A DNA stretch of 64,000 bases from a bacterium (GTDB lineage: Bacteria; Bacillota; Bacilli; Lactobacillales; Streptococcaceae), in NCBI GenBank assembly GCA_905221125.1, contig CAJNBY010000006.1, positions 1 to 64,000 on the forward strand. Direction: 5' to 3'. How positions within the stretch are numbered: position 1 is the stretch's first letter; the number at the start of each line of letters is the position of its first letter. A program made the position numbers and the translations under genes. The notes under the pieces were generated by a model. It worked only from the letters and a program-made list of their open reading frames with translations, had not been told where the DNA came from and searched no databases. Positions 54,115 to 64,000 of the stretch are shown one piece after another.

Positions 54115-55172
54115 TTCGAGAAACCTGTTGGAGAATTATTTGGCAGTTTAGTCTTGGCTTACTAATGGCCTATATTACTCCCTTAGCTTCAGTATCTATA
54201 CAAATAAATGAAGACGGGAAACCTCTAAAAAATAGTGGTGTTCTATCAATTTTTTTCAATGTGTCATCATGGATATATATTTGTGTTTTATTGATTGTTC
54301 TAATAAGTTATCACATTGGAAAATTGTTGAAAAAACTGAGTTATGAAATGACTTTGATTTATGAAAATAGTATGTGGTTGGAGAGGGAATGTACAGAAAG
54401 TTTAACGGTTAAAGAATTTCGTGAGACAGGAAATCGGATTATTGTGATGCAAGATAGAATTCGACAATTAATAGTTGATGAGAAACAGCAGAAGGAAGAT
54501 TTAATGTTTCAGGTTTCAGCAGCTTCTCATGATTTAAAAACTCCCTTAACCATTATTAGGGGAAATGTGGAATTTTTGCAGACGATAACTGAAAACGACC
54601 AATCTCAAGAATGCTTAGCAGATATAGAAAGAGCTAGTCAACAGTTACTAGATTATTTCAATCAATTGATTCACTATTCTAAAACCTATTATGATGATGA
54701 GACAGGTTGGACGGAGTATTCCTCTTCAGATTTTATCAATGAATTAGAGAAAGAAGTCTCTTTTTTGATAAAAAATCAGATGAAGTTTTCTTTTGAACAA
54801 AATGTGAAAGGAACTGAAAACTATTATATAAATCCATCTCTTCTGATTCGTGCCATACAAAATATTTTAACAAATGCTTTGGAATACGCCGATAAACAGA
54901 ACCCTAAAATTAAAATTAGAGTAGAGCAAGAGGGGAAGGAATTGAAAATAGGTATATGGAATAATGGTTCGGAATTTCCAGAGGAAGTTTTAACTAATTT
55001 TGGAAAGCTCTTTTATCGTATGGATAAAGCTAGATCGGTTAAAGAGCAACATTATGGTATTGGACTTAGTTTTGTATGTAGAGTTGCAAAACTACACAAA
55101 GGCCGAGTTGAGCTTAGAAATAGAGACGAGGGAGCAGAAGTTTTAATGACTCTCAATGGTATTAAATCATAG
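54084..55172 (+). CDS. Sensor histidine kinase with a short extracellular loop
   Basis: The 362-aa kinase has two N-terminal membrane spans (about 15-33 and 56-76) separated by only about 25 residues. The DHp domain carries the phospho-histidine H149 in SHDLKTPL; the ATPase domain shows the N-box (ILTNALEYA) and G-box (YGIGLSFV). Very short loops are usual in intramembrane-sensing kinases paired with peptide-antibiotic ABC transporters. The ATG has GGAGG 6 nt upstream. Confidence 0.9.
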   Translation: MGRIKSFRQLIRETCWRIIWQFSLGLLMAYITPLASVSIQINEDGKPLKNSGVLSIFFNVSSWIYICVLLIVLISYHIGKLLKKLSYEMTLIYENSMWLERECTESLTVKEFRETGNRIIVMQDRIRQLIVDEKQQKEDLMFQVSAASHDLKTPLTIIRGNVEFLQTITENDQSQECLADIERASQQLLDYFNQLIHYSKTYYDDETGWTEYSSSDFINELEKEVSFLIKNQMKFSFEQNVKGTENYYINPSLLIRAIQNILTNALEYADKQNPKIKIRVEQEGKELKIGIWNNGSEFPEEVLTNFGKLFYRMDKARSVKEQHYGIGLSFVCRVAKLHKGRVELRNRDEGAEVLMTLNGIKS

Positions 55173-55254
55173 CGATTTACTTGTTAATTTATGATTGAAT
55201 CGTTTTTAGAATATTTAACTTTTTCGATTAGTATAGGATGTAACAGTAGATAAT

Positions 55255-55310
55255 AAAAACGAATGATGATATCTAGTTGATGAAAACTATTTATCATTCA
55301 TTCGTTTTTT
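55255..55310 (+). terminator. Terminator after the histidine kinase
   Basis: A 12-bp perfect outer stem (AAAAACGAATGA / TCATTCGTTTTT) encloses a long loop and ends in a T run. It marks the right edge of the accessory cassette. Confidence 0.8.
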
Positions 55311-55334
55311 AATTATTGGATAATTTACGTAGCT

Positions 55335-56261
55335 TTATCTCGAACGTTGTTTTCCAGCGTTGCGATTTTTGTGTTTTTTCTTGCTTGTGATAGCAGTTGG
55401 TTGTTCAGGGGTAACGTCTTTACGTCCACTTGGTGTAGAGAAAGCACTTGCTTTTGGAGGGTTCTTTGCCAGTTCTTCGCGGACTTTTTTGCGAAGTTTT
55501 GGACGAACGATATAGTTGACGATAAACTGTTGGAGAATCATCATGAAACCACCGACAACCCAGTAAAGTGTGACACTGGCTGGTGAAATGAGGGAGAAGA
55601 CGACAATCGTGATTGGGCTCACGTAAGCCATTTTCTTGATTTGTTCTCTTTGCGTCTCGTCTTCTACTCCGTGAAGTGAAAGAAGCGATTGAAGATAGTA
55701 AAGGACACCTGCGCAGGCAACCAAAATCATACTTGGAGAACCTAGAGGAATTCCTAGGTAGCTTGCTTGAGCAACCCCTTCAGTATGTTGGGCAGCAAAG
55801 TAAATTGCAGAGAAGAAAGGCATTTGAAGGAGGATAGGGAAGCATCCTACACCACCAAACATGCTGATGCCGTGTTCTTTTTGAGCGGCAAAGAGAGCTT
55901 GTTGGGCTTCGAGTTTTTCTTCTTGGGTAGTCGCTTCCTTGAGACGAGTTTGATGTGGCTCAAGGACGTGCTTGAGGGCGTTCATCTTTTCAGAGTGAAG
56001 CGTTGCCTTCCATGATTGGTAGATACCAAGTGGCAAGATAATCAAGCGCACGATAATGGTTACGATAATGATAGCGACACCAAAGTCTAGACCTTTATCA
56101 GTAGCGAAGTACTTGATAGCTTCTCCCATTGGAGCGCCCAAGAAATCCCAAACGGGACCAATTGGCTTACCTGTTGCTTTATCGATCTGAACGCAACCTG
56201 CCAAGACTAATAGCATAGCCACTCCCATAGCCGAGAGTGCAAAACGTTTAATAGATTTCAC
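55335..56261 (-). CDS. yidC: Membrane protein insertase YidC (lipoprotein type)
   Basis: The 308-aa insertase places membrane proteins into the bilayer with or without SecYEG. It has a lipoprotein signal with lipobox LAGC (C23), then five spans with the typical segments ILPLGIYQSWK, GCFPILLQMPFFSAIY and YWVVGGFMMILQQF, which are the conserved core. The C-terminal tail is very basic (KKKHKNRNAGKQRSR), as in ribosome-contacting YidC of streptococci. The minus-strand -10 TATAAT lies at 56289-56284. Confidence 0.95.
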   Translation of the reverse strand: MKSIKRFALSAMGVAMLLVLAGCVQIDKATGKPIGPVWDFLGAPMGEAIKYFATDKGLDFGVAIIIVTIIVRLIILPLGIYQSWKATLHSEKMNALKHVLEPHQTRLKEATTQEEKLEAQQALFAAQKEHGISMFGGVGCFPILLQMPFFSAIYFAAQHTEGVAQASYLGIPLGSPSMILVACAGVLYYLQSLLSLHGVEDETQREQIKKMAYVSPITIVVFSLISPASVTLYWVVGGFMMILQQFIVNYIVRPKLRKKVREELAKNPPKASAFSTPSGRKDVTPEQPTAITSKKKHKNRNAGKQRSR

Positions 56262-56338
56262 TGTTTTTATTCCTTCTTTAAAAATTATACCTTTCTATTC
56301 TACTGTTTTTTTACAAAATATACAATAGTTCTAGAGAC

Positions 56339-56617
56339 CTAATTTGCGATTTTGAAGTCAGGGTAAGGAGGAAAGTTACTCAATTGGACATCTAAGTAGC
56401 TGACTTTTGAAAAAGGTGTGGGTCCTTTTCGTATTTCTTGGATAAATTTCTCCATGATAGCAGATGAGTCTGCTTGGGCTAAAATCTCCACTGTGCCATC
56501 GTCATTATTCCATACTCGGCCTGTGATGCCACCAATTTCAAGTGCTAAGCTGTAAACACCCCAACGAAAGCCGACTCCCTGTACCCTACCTTGGGCAATC
56601 ATTCTAACCTTTTGCAT
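56339..56617 (-). CDS. acyP: Acylphosphatase
   Basis: The 92-aa enzyme hydrolyses carboxyl-phosphate bonds. The phosphate-binding motif GRVQGVGFRWGVYSLA contains the catalytic arginine; the catalytic asparagine is in GRVWNNDDGTVE. It diverges from the rRNA methyltransferase gene with only 33 nt between start codons, so their promoters overlap. Confidence 0.95.
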   Translation of the reverse strand: MQKVRMIAQGRVQGVGFRWGVYSLALEIGGITGRVWNNDDGTVEILAQADSSAIMEKFIQEIRKGPTPFSKVSYLDVQLSNFPPYPDFKIAN

Positions 56618-56635
56618 ACCAAACCCCTTTGATTG

Positions 56636-56644
56636 TGTTATAAT
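56636..56644 (+). promoter_or_regulatory. Extended -10 placed to give a leaderless mRNA
   Basis: TGT TATAAT ends at 56644 and the ATG of the methyltransferase is at 56651, 7 nt downstream. There is no Shine-Dalgarno sequence. Confidence 0.7.
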
Positions 56645-56650
56645 ATTTCT

Positions 56651-57391
56651 ATGACTATTATAACCTCAAAAGCCAATTCTGTGGTAAAAAATGCCAAGAA
56701 ATTACACCAAAAAAAATACCGCAAGTCTGCCTATTTGATTGAAGGCTGGCACTTGTTTGAAGAAGCTGTTCAAGCTGGAGTGACGATTGAGAAAATCTTT
56801 GCCCTAGAAACTTACCGAGATCAGTTAGCTGCTTTTCCGCAAACTGTCTGGGTGTCAGAGGATATTTTGCTGGATTTGGCGGATTCTCAGACTCCACAGG
56901 GAATTGTTGCCGTCGTTCAAAAAGAAGAAGTAGGGCAGTCTGATTTGAGTCAAGGCAAGTTCTTGTTTTTGGAAGATGTGCAAGATCCTGGTAATGTGGG
57001 AACTATCATTCGGACTGCGGATGCAGCAGGCTTTACAGGAGTGATTGTTTCAGATAAGTCGGCAGACATCTATAGTCTTAAGACCTTGCGTTCTATGCAA
57101 GGCAGTCATTTCCATCTGCCCATTTACCGGATGTCGAGCCAAGCGCTTCTCGATGAAGCTAAAAAGGCAGGTATCCCTGTGCTAGCAACCACACTTTCCA
57201 AGGATTCTAAAGACTATCGTGACGTGCCACATTTAGATCAGTTTGTCTTGGTCATGGGAAATGAGGGTCAAGGAATTAGTCCCCTCATGGCTGAAAGTGC
57301 AGACCAGTTGGTTCACATTAGCATGAAGGGTCAGGCAGAGAGTCTGAACGTTGCAGTTGCAGCAGGTATTTTGATTTTCCATTTAAGCTAA
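56651..57391 (+). CDS. TrmH/SpoU-family RNA 2'-O-methyltransferase
   Basis: The 246-aa enzyme has an N-terminal RNA-substrate-binding domain (about 1-85) and a SPOUT methyltransferase domain with the three motifs: DVQDPGNVGTIIRTADAAG, VLVMGNEGQGIS, and ESLNVAVAAGIL. It likely methylates a ribose in 23S rRNA; the exact base is unknown. The ATG at 56651 is chosen because the upstream TTG (56633) lies before the promoter -10. The message is predicted to be leaderless. Confidence 0.9.
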   Translation: MTIITSKANSVVKNAKKLHQKKYRKSAYLIEGWHLFEEAVQAGVTIEKIFALETYRDQLAAFPQTVWVSEDILLDLADSQTPQGIVAVVQKEEVGQSDLSQGKFLFLEDVQDPGNVGTIIRTADAAGFTGVIVSDKSADIYSLKTLRSMQGSHFHLPIYRMSSQALLDEAKKAGIPVLATTLSKDSKDYRDVPHLDQFVLVMGNEGQGISPLMAESADQLVHISMKGQAESLNVAVAAGILIFHLS

Positions 57392-57445
57392 TTTTAACTT
57401 TCTTTGTTATAATCAAGGAAAGACATTCATAGAAAAGGAGAAAAG

Positions 57446-58129
57446 ATGAATCATACTATTATACAAGACCGTACTGGTATCAACCAATTTTACGCTAAGG
57501 TCTATGCCTTTGTTGGATTAGGCATCGGTCTATCCGCCTTGGTATCTGGCCTCATGTTGACTGTTTTTCAGTCTCAGTTGGTTTACTTTTTGATGCAGGG
57601 ACGTCTCTGGTTGACCATTGCAACCCTTGCGGAGCTAGCACTAGTCTTCGTTGCCAGCAGTATGGCTTCAAAGAATAGTCCAGCTGCTCTTCCAGTATTT
57701 TTGCTTTACTCTGTTTTAAACGGCTTTACCCTCAGTTTTGTGGTGGCCTTCTATACTCCAGGTACAGTTTTATCAGCCTTTGTGTCGAGCGCCCTCCTCT
57801 TCTTTGTTATGGCGGCAGTTGGTATGTTCACCAAGAAAGACTTGAGTGGACTTGGTCGGGCAATGATGGCGGCTCTTATCGGTTTGATTATTGCTATGGT
57901 AGTCAATATTTTCTTGGCTAGCGGTTTCTTTGATTATATGATTAGCGTAGCCATGGTCTTGGTTTTCTCTGGGCTGATTGCTTGGGACAACCAAAGAATT
58001 CGCTATGCTTATGAACAATCGCAAGGTCGTGTAGCGACAGGGTGGGTTGTGTCAATGGCTCTCAGTATTTATCTTGATTTTATCAATCTTTTCCTAAGTA
58101 TTCTACGTATCTTCGGGCGAAATGACTAG
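57446..58129 (+). CDS. Bax inhibitor-1/YccA-family membrane protein
   Basis: The 227-aa protein has seven hydrophobic segments. It starts MNHTIIQDRTGINQFYAKVY and ends with the family's pH-sensing aspartate region (IYLDFINLFLSILRI). Family members are calcium-leak channels or modulators of membrane proteases such as FtsH. A TTATAAT -10 lies near 57405 and AAGGAG sets the start. It is monocistronic with its own terminator. Confidence 0.9.
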   Translation: MNHTIIQDRTGINQFYAKVYAFVGLGIGLSALVSGLMLTVFQSQLVYFLMQGRLWLTIATLAELALVFVASSMASKNSPAALPVFLLYSVLNGFTLSFVVAFYTPGTVLSAFVSSALLFFVMAAVGMFTKKDLSGLGRAMMAALIGLIIAMVVNIFLASGFFDYMISVAMVLVFSGLIAWDNQRIRYAYEQSQGRVATGWVVSMALSIYLDFINLFLSILRIFGRND

Positions 58130-58141
58130 AAGGTCCCTAAC

Positions 58142-58171
58142 ATCAGTGTTCCAAGGAGCACTGATTTTTTT
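58142..58171 (+). terminator. Intrinsic terminator
   Basis: A 7-bp stem ATCAGTG / CACTGAT with a 10-nt loop is followed by six T. Confidence 0.85.
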
Positions 58172-58239
58172 AAATTTTCTCTTTTCTTTTCTTGGAAATA
58201 GGTGTATAATGCTTTTAATTAATTTTTGAGGAGTAGCCT

Positions 58240-59232
58240 ATGAAGAAAAGTTTTATCCATCAACAAGAAGAAATTTCCTTTGTCAAAAACACTTTTACCC
58301 AGTATTTGAAAGATAAGCTAGAAGTTGTCGAAGTTCAAGGCCCTATCTTGAGCAAGGTCGGTGACGGGATGCAGGATAACCTGTCTGGTGTGGAAAATCC
58401 AGTATCTGTTAAAGTTTTGCAGATTCCTGATGAAACCTATGAAGTGGTGCACTCACTTGCTAAATGGAAACGCCATACTTTGGCTCGTTTTGGTTTCGGT
58501 GAGGGTGAAGGTCTTTTCGTCCACATGAAGGCCCTTCGTCCAGACGAAGACTCGCTGGATGCAACCCACTCTGTCTTTGTGGATCAGTGGGACTGGGAAA
58601 AGGTCATTCCAAATGGTCAACGCAACATTGCTTACCTAAAAGAAACTGTTGAGAAGATTTACAAGGCCATTCGCTTGACTGAGCTTGCTGTTGAAGCCCG
58701 CTATGACATCGAATCTATCTTGCCAAAACAAATCACCTTTATCCATACAGAAGAGTTGGTGGAACGCTACCCAGACTTGACACCGAAAGAACGTGAAAAT
58801 GCGATCTGTAAAGAATTCGGAGCAGTTTTCTTGATTGGTATCGGTGGCGAGTTGCCAGATGGTAAACCGCACGATGGACGTGCACCAGACTACGATGACT
58901 GGACAAGTGAGTCTGAGAACGGCTACAAGGGTCTTAATGGAGATATTCTTGTTTGGAATGAAGCTCTAGGTGGAGCTTTTGAGTTGTCTTCTATGGGGAT
59001 TCGTGTAGATGAAGAAACCCTTCGTCGTCAGGTAGAAATCACCGGCGATGAAGACCGTTTGGAATTGGAATGGCACAAGGCTTTGTTGAATGGCCTATTC
59101 CCATTGACAATCGGTGGAGGAATTGGACAATCTCGTATGGCCATGTTCTTACTTCGCAAGAAACATATCGGAGAAGTGCAAACAAGTGTCTGGCCTCAAG
59201 AAGTCCGCGATACTTACGAAAATATTTTGTAG
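58240..59232 (+). CDS. asnA: Aspartate-ammonia ligase
   Basis: The 330-aa enzyme makes asparagine from aspartate, ammonia and ATP. It is related to class II aminoacyl-tRNA synthetases; typical stretches are [14 protein letters not shown] near residue 45, [15 protein letters not shown] near 115 and [14 protein letters not shown] near 290. The ATG follows GAGGAGTAG. Together with the asparaginase at 21.7 kb, the window encodes both directions of asparagine turnover. Confidence 0.97.
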   Translation: MKKSFIHQQEEISFVKNTFTQYLKDKLEVVEVQGPILSKVGDGMQDNLSGVENPVSVKVLQIPDETYEVVHSLAKWKRHTLARFGFGEGEGLFVHMKALRPDEDSLDATHSVFVDQWDWEKVIPNGQRNIAYLKETVEKIYKAIRLTELAVEARYDIESILPKQITFIHTEELVERYPDLTPKERENAICKEFGAVFLIGIGGELPDGKPHDGRAPDYDDWTSESENGYKGLNGDILVWNEALGGAFELSSMGIRVDEETLRRQVEITGDEDRLELEWHKALLNGLFPLTIGGGIGQSRMAMFLLRKKHIGEVQTSVWPQEVRDTYENIL

Positions 59233-59237
59233 AGAAT

Positions 59238-59262
59238 CGAACCGCAAGGTTCGGTTTTCTTT
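59238..59262 (+). terminator. asnA terminator
   Basis: A 6-bp stem CGAACC / GGTTCG with GCAA tetraloop is followed by GTTTTCTTTC. Confidence 0.8.
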
Positions 59263-59280
59263 CTCTTTTTGCCTATAATT

Positions 59281-59289
59281 TGGTATAAT
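59281..59289 (+). promoter_or_regulatory. Extended -10 placed to give a leaderless mRNA
   Basis: TGG TATAAT ends at 59289, and the rsmD ATG starts at 59297, 8 nt downstream. There is no Shine-Dalgarno. Confidence 0.7.
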
Positions 59290-59296
59290 AAACGGT

Positions 59297-59836
59297 ATGA
59301 AAATCGTATCAGGAATCTATGGGGGACGTCCCCTCAAGACACTAGAAGGCAAGACGACAAGACCTACTTCGGATAAGGTTAGGGGAGCTATTTTTAACAT
59401 GATTGGTCCCTACTTTGAAGGGGGACGGGTCTTGGACCTTTATGCAGGTAGTGGTGGATTATCTATCGAAGCAGTATCGCGTGGCATGGCTAGTGCTGTT
59501 TTGGTGGAGCGAGACCGTAAGGCTCAGGCTATTGTGGCCGAAAATATCCAGATGACCAAGGAAGTTGGAAAATTTCAACTTCTCAAGATGGATGCGGAAA
59601 GAGCCTTGGAGCAGCTATCAGGTGCCTTCGACCTCATTTTCTTAGACCCTCCCTATGCCAAGGAACAAATCGTAGCAGATATTGAAAAAATGGCTGAGAG
59701 AGAGCTTTTGTCTGAGGATGTCATGGTCGTGTGTGAAACGGATAAGGCCGTTGAACTTCCAGAAGAAATTGCCTGCCTGGGCATCTGGAAGGAAAAAATT
59801 TATGGAATTAGTAAGGTGACAGTCTATGTCAGATAA
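59297..59836 (+). CDS. rsmD: 16S rRNA (guanine966-N2)-methyltransferase RsmD
   Basis: The 179-aa SAM-dependent enzyme methylates a guanine in 16S rRNA. It shows [15 protein letters not shown], the SAM motif [15 protein letters not shown] and the catalytic LDPPYAKE. The start ATG coincides with the expected transcription start. It overlaps coaD by 11 nt, the usual rsmD-coaD pairing. Confidence 0.95.
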   Translation: MKIVSGIYGGRPLKTLEGKTTRPTSDKVRGAIFNMIGPYFEGGRVLDLYAGSGGLSIEAVSRGMASAVLVERDRKAQAIVAENIQMTKEVGKFQLLKMDAERALEQLSGAFDLIFLDPPYAKEQIVADIEKMAERELLSEDVMVVCETDKAVELPEEIACLGIWKEKIYGISKVTVYVR

Positions 59837-60314
59837 GATTGGCTTATTCACAGGCTCATTTGATCCGATGACAAATGGGCATCTGGATATGATTGAACGG
59901 GCTAGCAAACTCTTTGATAAGCTCTATGTGGGTATTTTTTTTAATCCCCACAAACAAGGATTTCTCCCTATCGAAAATCGTAAACGGGGGCTGGAAAAGG
60001 CTTTGGAGCATTTGGAAAATGTTGCAGTCGTGTCTTCTCATGATGAATTGGTGGTCGATGTCGCAAAAAGACTGGGTGCTACTTGCCTAGTGCGGGGCTT
60101 GAGAAATGCGGCGGATTTGCAATATGAAGCTAGTTTTGATTACTACAATCATCAGCTGTCTCCTGATATAGAGACCATTTATTTACATAGCCGACCGGAA
60201 CATCTCTATATCAGTTCATCAGGTGTTCGAGAGCTATTGAAATTTGGTCAGGATGTTGCTTGCTATGTTCCTGAGAGTATTTTGGAGGAAATAAGAAATG
60301 AAAAAAAAGATTAG
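59826..60314 (+). CDS. coaD: Phosphopantetheine adenylyltransferase
   Basis: The 162-aa enzyme makes dephospho-CoA from 4'-phosphopantetheine and ATP. The nucleotidyltransferase signature is [17 protein letters not shown] at the start; [14 protein letters not shown] lies near the C-terminus. It overlaps both rsmD (11 nt) and the protease gene that follows (17 nt), so the three are translationally linked. Confidence 0.97.
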   Translation: MSDKIGLFTGSFDPMTNGHLDMIERASKLFDKLYVGIFFNPHKQGFLPIENRKRGLEKALEHLENVAVVSSHDELVVDVAKRLGATCLVRGLRNAADLQYEASFDYYNHQLSPDIETIYLHSRPEHLYISSSGVRELLKFGQDVACYVPESILEEIRNEKKD

Positions 60315-61335
60315 ATGGCCCTTATACGTCATTGCGGCCTTGATTGCAACTTTCTTGGCATTTGTAGTGCCCTTACCCTACTATATAGAGGTTCCAGGTG
60401 GTTCGGAAGATATTCGCCAAGTCCTCAAAGTCAATGATACAGAAGATAAGGAAGCTGGTGCCTACCACTTCGTTACGGTTGGTGTTCAGCATGCTACTTT
60501 AGCCCATATGATTTATGCTTGGTTGACGCCTTTTACAGATATTCGTAGTGCCCAGGAGACTACAGGTGGATCTTCCGATGTTGAATTTATGCGGATCAAT
60601 CAATTCTACATGCAAACATCGCAAAATATGGCCAAATATCAAGGACTGAAAACAGCTGGTAAGGATATTGAACTTAAATATCTTGGGGTTTATGTCTTGA
60701 CTGTGACGGATAATTCGACATTTAAAGGGATTCTCAACATCTCTGATACAGTCACAGCAGTCAATGATCAGACCTTTGATAGTTCCAAAGATTTGATTGA
60801 TTACGTCAATTCTCAAAAATTAGGGGACTCCGTCAAGGTTACCTATGAAGAGGATGGGCAAACCAAGTCTGCAGAAGGAAAGATTATCACCTTGGAAAAT
60901 GGAAAAAATGGGATTGGAATCGGTTTGATTGACCGTACAGAAGTAACCAGTGATGTCCCAATTCGTTTTTCAACAGCTGGTATCGGCGGTCCAAGTGCTG
61001 GTCTCATGTTTAGTCTGGCTATCTATACTCAAATAGCTGACCCAGGCCTTCGTAATGGCCGTATCGTTGCCGGCACAGGAACCATTGACCGCGATGGTAA
61101 TGTGGGGGACATTGGAGGTATTGATAAGAAAGTTGTAGCTTCAGCTAGAGAAGGTGCCGCGATTTTCTTTGCCCCTGATAACCCTGTTAGCGAAGAAGAA
61201 CAAAAAGCGCATCCAGATGCGAAAAATAACTACCAAACAGCCCTAGAAGCAGCCAAAACAATCAAGACAGATATGAAAATCGTGCCAGTAAAAACCCTAC
61301 AAGATGCAATTGATTACTTGAAAAACAATTCCTAG
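60298..61335 (+). CDS. sepM: PDZ/Lon-like membrane protease, SepM-like
   Basis: The 345-aa protein has one N-terminal membrane span ([20 protein letters not shown]), a PDZ domain (about 125-205) and a C-terminal Lon-type protease domain with catalytic S233 (GGPSAG) and lysine K278 ([10 protein letters not shown]). The S. mutans orthologue SepM cleaves the competence pheromone outside the cell; the same role here is inference. It overlaps coaD by 17 nt. Confidence 0.88.
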   Translation: MKKKIRWPLYVIAALIATFLAFVVPLPYYIEVPGGSEDIRQVLKVNDTEDKEAGAYHFVTVGVQHATLAHMIYAWLTPFTDIRSAQETTGGSSDVEFMRINQFYMQTSQNMAKYQGLKTAGKDIELKYLGVYVLTVTDNSTFKGILNISDTVTAVNDQTFDSSKDLIDYVNSQKLGDSVKVTYEEDGQTKSAEGKIITLENGKNGIGIGLIDRTEVTSDVPIRFSTAGIGGPSAGLMFSLAIYTQIADPGLRNGRIVAGTGTIDRDGNVGDIGGIDKKVVASAREGAAIFFAPDNPVSEEEQKAHPDAKNNYQTALEAAKTIKTDMKIVPVKTLQDAIDYLKNNS

Positions 61336-61377
61336 TTTTTAAGTGAAGTTTCCAAACTAGCGCACAAACAGAGAAGA

Positions 61378-61386
61378 TGGTATAAT
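61378..61386 (+). promoter_or_regulatory. Extended -10 placed to give a leaderless mRNA
   Basis: TGG TATAAT ends at 61386, and the next ATG starts at 61393, 7 nt downstream. There is no ribosome site. Confidence 0.7.
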
Positions 61387-61392
61387 AGTCAA

Positions 61393-61623
61393 ATGGTTCA
61401 ATTATTATTCACTCTAAGCAGTCACATGCTCTTTATTTATGTGAGTTTTTACCTTTTAAAGAATCTTGTTAGATGGGAAAAGGTTTTAAAAGTTACAGCT
61501 GAGAACACTGGTAAAGTTCGTTTATTGGTAGCTTTTTTCAGCATTGTCATGGGCTACATCATGAGTTCTTTCTTTATCAGCCTATATCAGTTGTGGCAAG
61601 AAGCGTTTAGAGGATTATTATAA
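61393..61623 (+). CDS. DUF1146 (YwzB-like) small membrane protein
   Basis: The 76-aa protein has two hydrophobic segments (about 5-25 and 43-66) with a basic loop between. It resembles the DUF1146/YwzB family found before murA in Firmicutes; its function is unknown. It lies 23 nt upstream of murA and is probably co-transcribed from a promoter that leaves no leader. Confidence 0.8.
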   Translation: MVQLLFTLSSHMLFIYVSFYLLKNLVRWEKVLKVTAENTGKVRLLVAFFSIVMGYIMSSFFISLYQLWQEAFRGLL

Positions 61624-61646
61624 AATCAAATGTAAAGGAAATAAGT

Positions 61647-62916
61647 ATGGAAAAAATTGTGGTTCAAGGTGGCGATAATCGTCTGGTAGGAAGTGTTACG
61701 ATCGAAGGAGCAAAAAATGCAGTCTTGCCTTTGTTAGCAGCGACTATTCTAGCCAGTGAAGGGAAGACCGTCTTACAGAATGTTCCTATCTTGTCAGATG
61801 TTTTCACTATGAATCAGGTGGTTCGTGGTTTAAATGCCAAGGTGGATTTTGATGAAGAAGCCCATCTTGTAGAGGTGGATGCGACTGGTGATATCACTGA
61901 GGAAGCTCCTTACAAGTATGTTAGCAAGATGCGCGCATCCATCGTTGTCTTGGGGCCAATTCTTGCTCGTGTAGGTCATGCCAAGGTATCCATGCCAGGA
62001 GGTTGTACGATTGGTAGCCGCCCTATTGATCTTCATTTGAAAGGTCTGGAAGCTATGGGTGCAAAAATTAGTCAGACAGCTGGTTACATCGAAGCCAAGG
62101 CTGATCGCTTACATGGCGCTCATATCTATATGGACTTCCCAAGTGTTGGTGCTACGCAGAACTTGATGATGGCGGCGACTCTGGCTGATGGGGTGACAGT
62201 AATTGAAAATGCTGCGCGTGAGCCTGAGATTGTGGACCTAGCCATTCTCTTAAATGAAATGGGAGCCAAGGTCAAAGGTGCTGGTACAGAGACCATTACC
62301 ATTACTGGTGTGGAGAAACTTCACGGTACGACTCACAATGTGGTACAAGACCGTATCGAAGCTGGAACCTTTATGGTGGCTGCTGCCATGACTGGTGGTG
62401 ATGTCTTGATTAAAGACGCTGTTTGGGAGCACAATCGTCCCTTGATTGCCAAATTGCTTGAAATGGGAGTGGAAGTGACGGAGGAGACTGAAGGAATTCG
62501 CGTTCGCTCTCAACTAGAAAATCTAAAAGCTGTTCATGTGAAAACCTTGCCCCACCCAGGATTTCCAACAGATATGCAGGCTCAATTTACAGCCTTGATG
62601 ACCGTCGCAAAAGGCGAATCAACTATGGTGGAGACAGTTTTTGAAAATCGTTTCCAACATCTAGAAGAAATGCGCCGCATGGGCTTGCACTCTGAGATTA
62701 TCCGTGACACAGCCCGTATTGTTGGTGGACAGTCTTTGCAGGGAGCAGAAGTTCTTTCAACTGACCTTCGTGCCAGTGCAGCCTTGATTTTGACAGCTTT
62801 GGTAGCACAAGGAGAAACTGTGGTTGGTAAATTGGTTCACTTGGATAGAGGTTACTACCGTTTTCATGAGAAGTTAGCGCAGCTGGGCGCTAAGATTCAG
62901 CGGATTGAGGCAAGTG

Positions 62917-62930
<14 letters not shown>
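61647..62930 (+). CDS. murA: UDP-N-acetylglucosamine 1-carboxyvinyltransferase (MurA)
   Basis: The 427-aa enzyme performs the first committed step of peptidoglycan synthesis and is the fosfomycin target. The catalytic cysteine is C120 in [30 protein letters not shown] is at the start. The cysteine is intact, so no built-in fosfomycin resistance is seen. Streptococci carry two murA genes, and which of the two this is cannot be decided here. It overlaps epuA by 14 nt. Confidence 0.95.
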
Positions 62931-63974
<1,044 letters not shown>

Positions 63975-64000
63975 AAGATAAGATAAACTCCTATGTCACT

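Overview
This window is chromosomal DNA of a mitis-group Streptococcus, close to S. mitis, S. oralis or S. pneumoniae. The evidence is a low-GC Firmicute gene set, extended -10 promoters (TGnTATAAT), six copies of the pneumococcal-type BOX repeat, a fused folB-folK gene, a pneumococcal-type EndA nuclease, and near-pneumococcal protein sequences throughout. From memory of pneumococcal maps, the left part (polC to folBK) and the right part (ccpA to endA) lie on opposite sides of the origin in S. pneumoniae. The junction near 20.1-20.6 kb therefore suggests a rearrangement relative to that species.

Layout. 0-8.4 kb: polC, a 50-aa membrane protein, pepS, a GlsB-like membrane protein, an rRNA pseudouridine synthase and pepC. 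8.4-13.8 kb, minus strand: mannose-PTS operon manLMN, Zn alcohol dehydrogenase adhP and a HAD phosphatase. 13.9-20.1 kb: purine permease, CPBP protease and the folate genes folP-folC-folE plus folBK. 20.1-31 kb: DUF960, ccpA, asparaginase, a HAD/PRA-PH fusion, universal stress protein, aminotransferase, L34, an oligopeptide-binding lipoprotein and a KimA-type transporter. 31.4-40.4 kb: one 3,023-residue YSIRK/LPXTG surface protein built of repeats. 40.9-50.8 kb: a housekeeping block (tatD, rnmV, ksgA, rsgA, rpe, thiN, rmuC, yhaM, purR, lysA, pflA). 51.1-55.2 kb: a low-GC cassette of an ABC transporter plus a two-component system. 55.3-64 kb: yidC, acyP, an rRNA methyltransferase, BI-1 protein, asnA, rsmD, coaD, a SepM-like protease, a DUF1146 protein, murA, epuA and endA.

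How the parts connect. Regulatory sites readable from sequence tie several genes to carbon, redox and nutrient control. There are cre (CcpA) sites at manLMN, ccpA itself and pflA, a CiaR direct repeat at manLMN, a Rex-type operator on the adhP -10, a CodY-like box at the KimA-type transporter, and a PurBox at purR. PTS sugar uptake, pyruvate formate-lyase activation and alcohol dehydrogenase together describe mixed-acid fermentation control.

Most notable observations: (1) a run of ten G between the -35 and -10 of the giant surface protein gene, a strong candidate for promoter phase variation; (2) a two-residue serine insertion in dihydropteroate synthase at the position used by sulfonamide-resistant pneumococci; (3) four genes, three of them rRNA-modification enzymes, whose -10 box lies 7-8 nt before the ATG and so predicts leaderless mRNAs; (4) the accessory ABC/two-component cassette. 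No tRNA, rRNA, CRISPR array or insertion sequence was seen.
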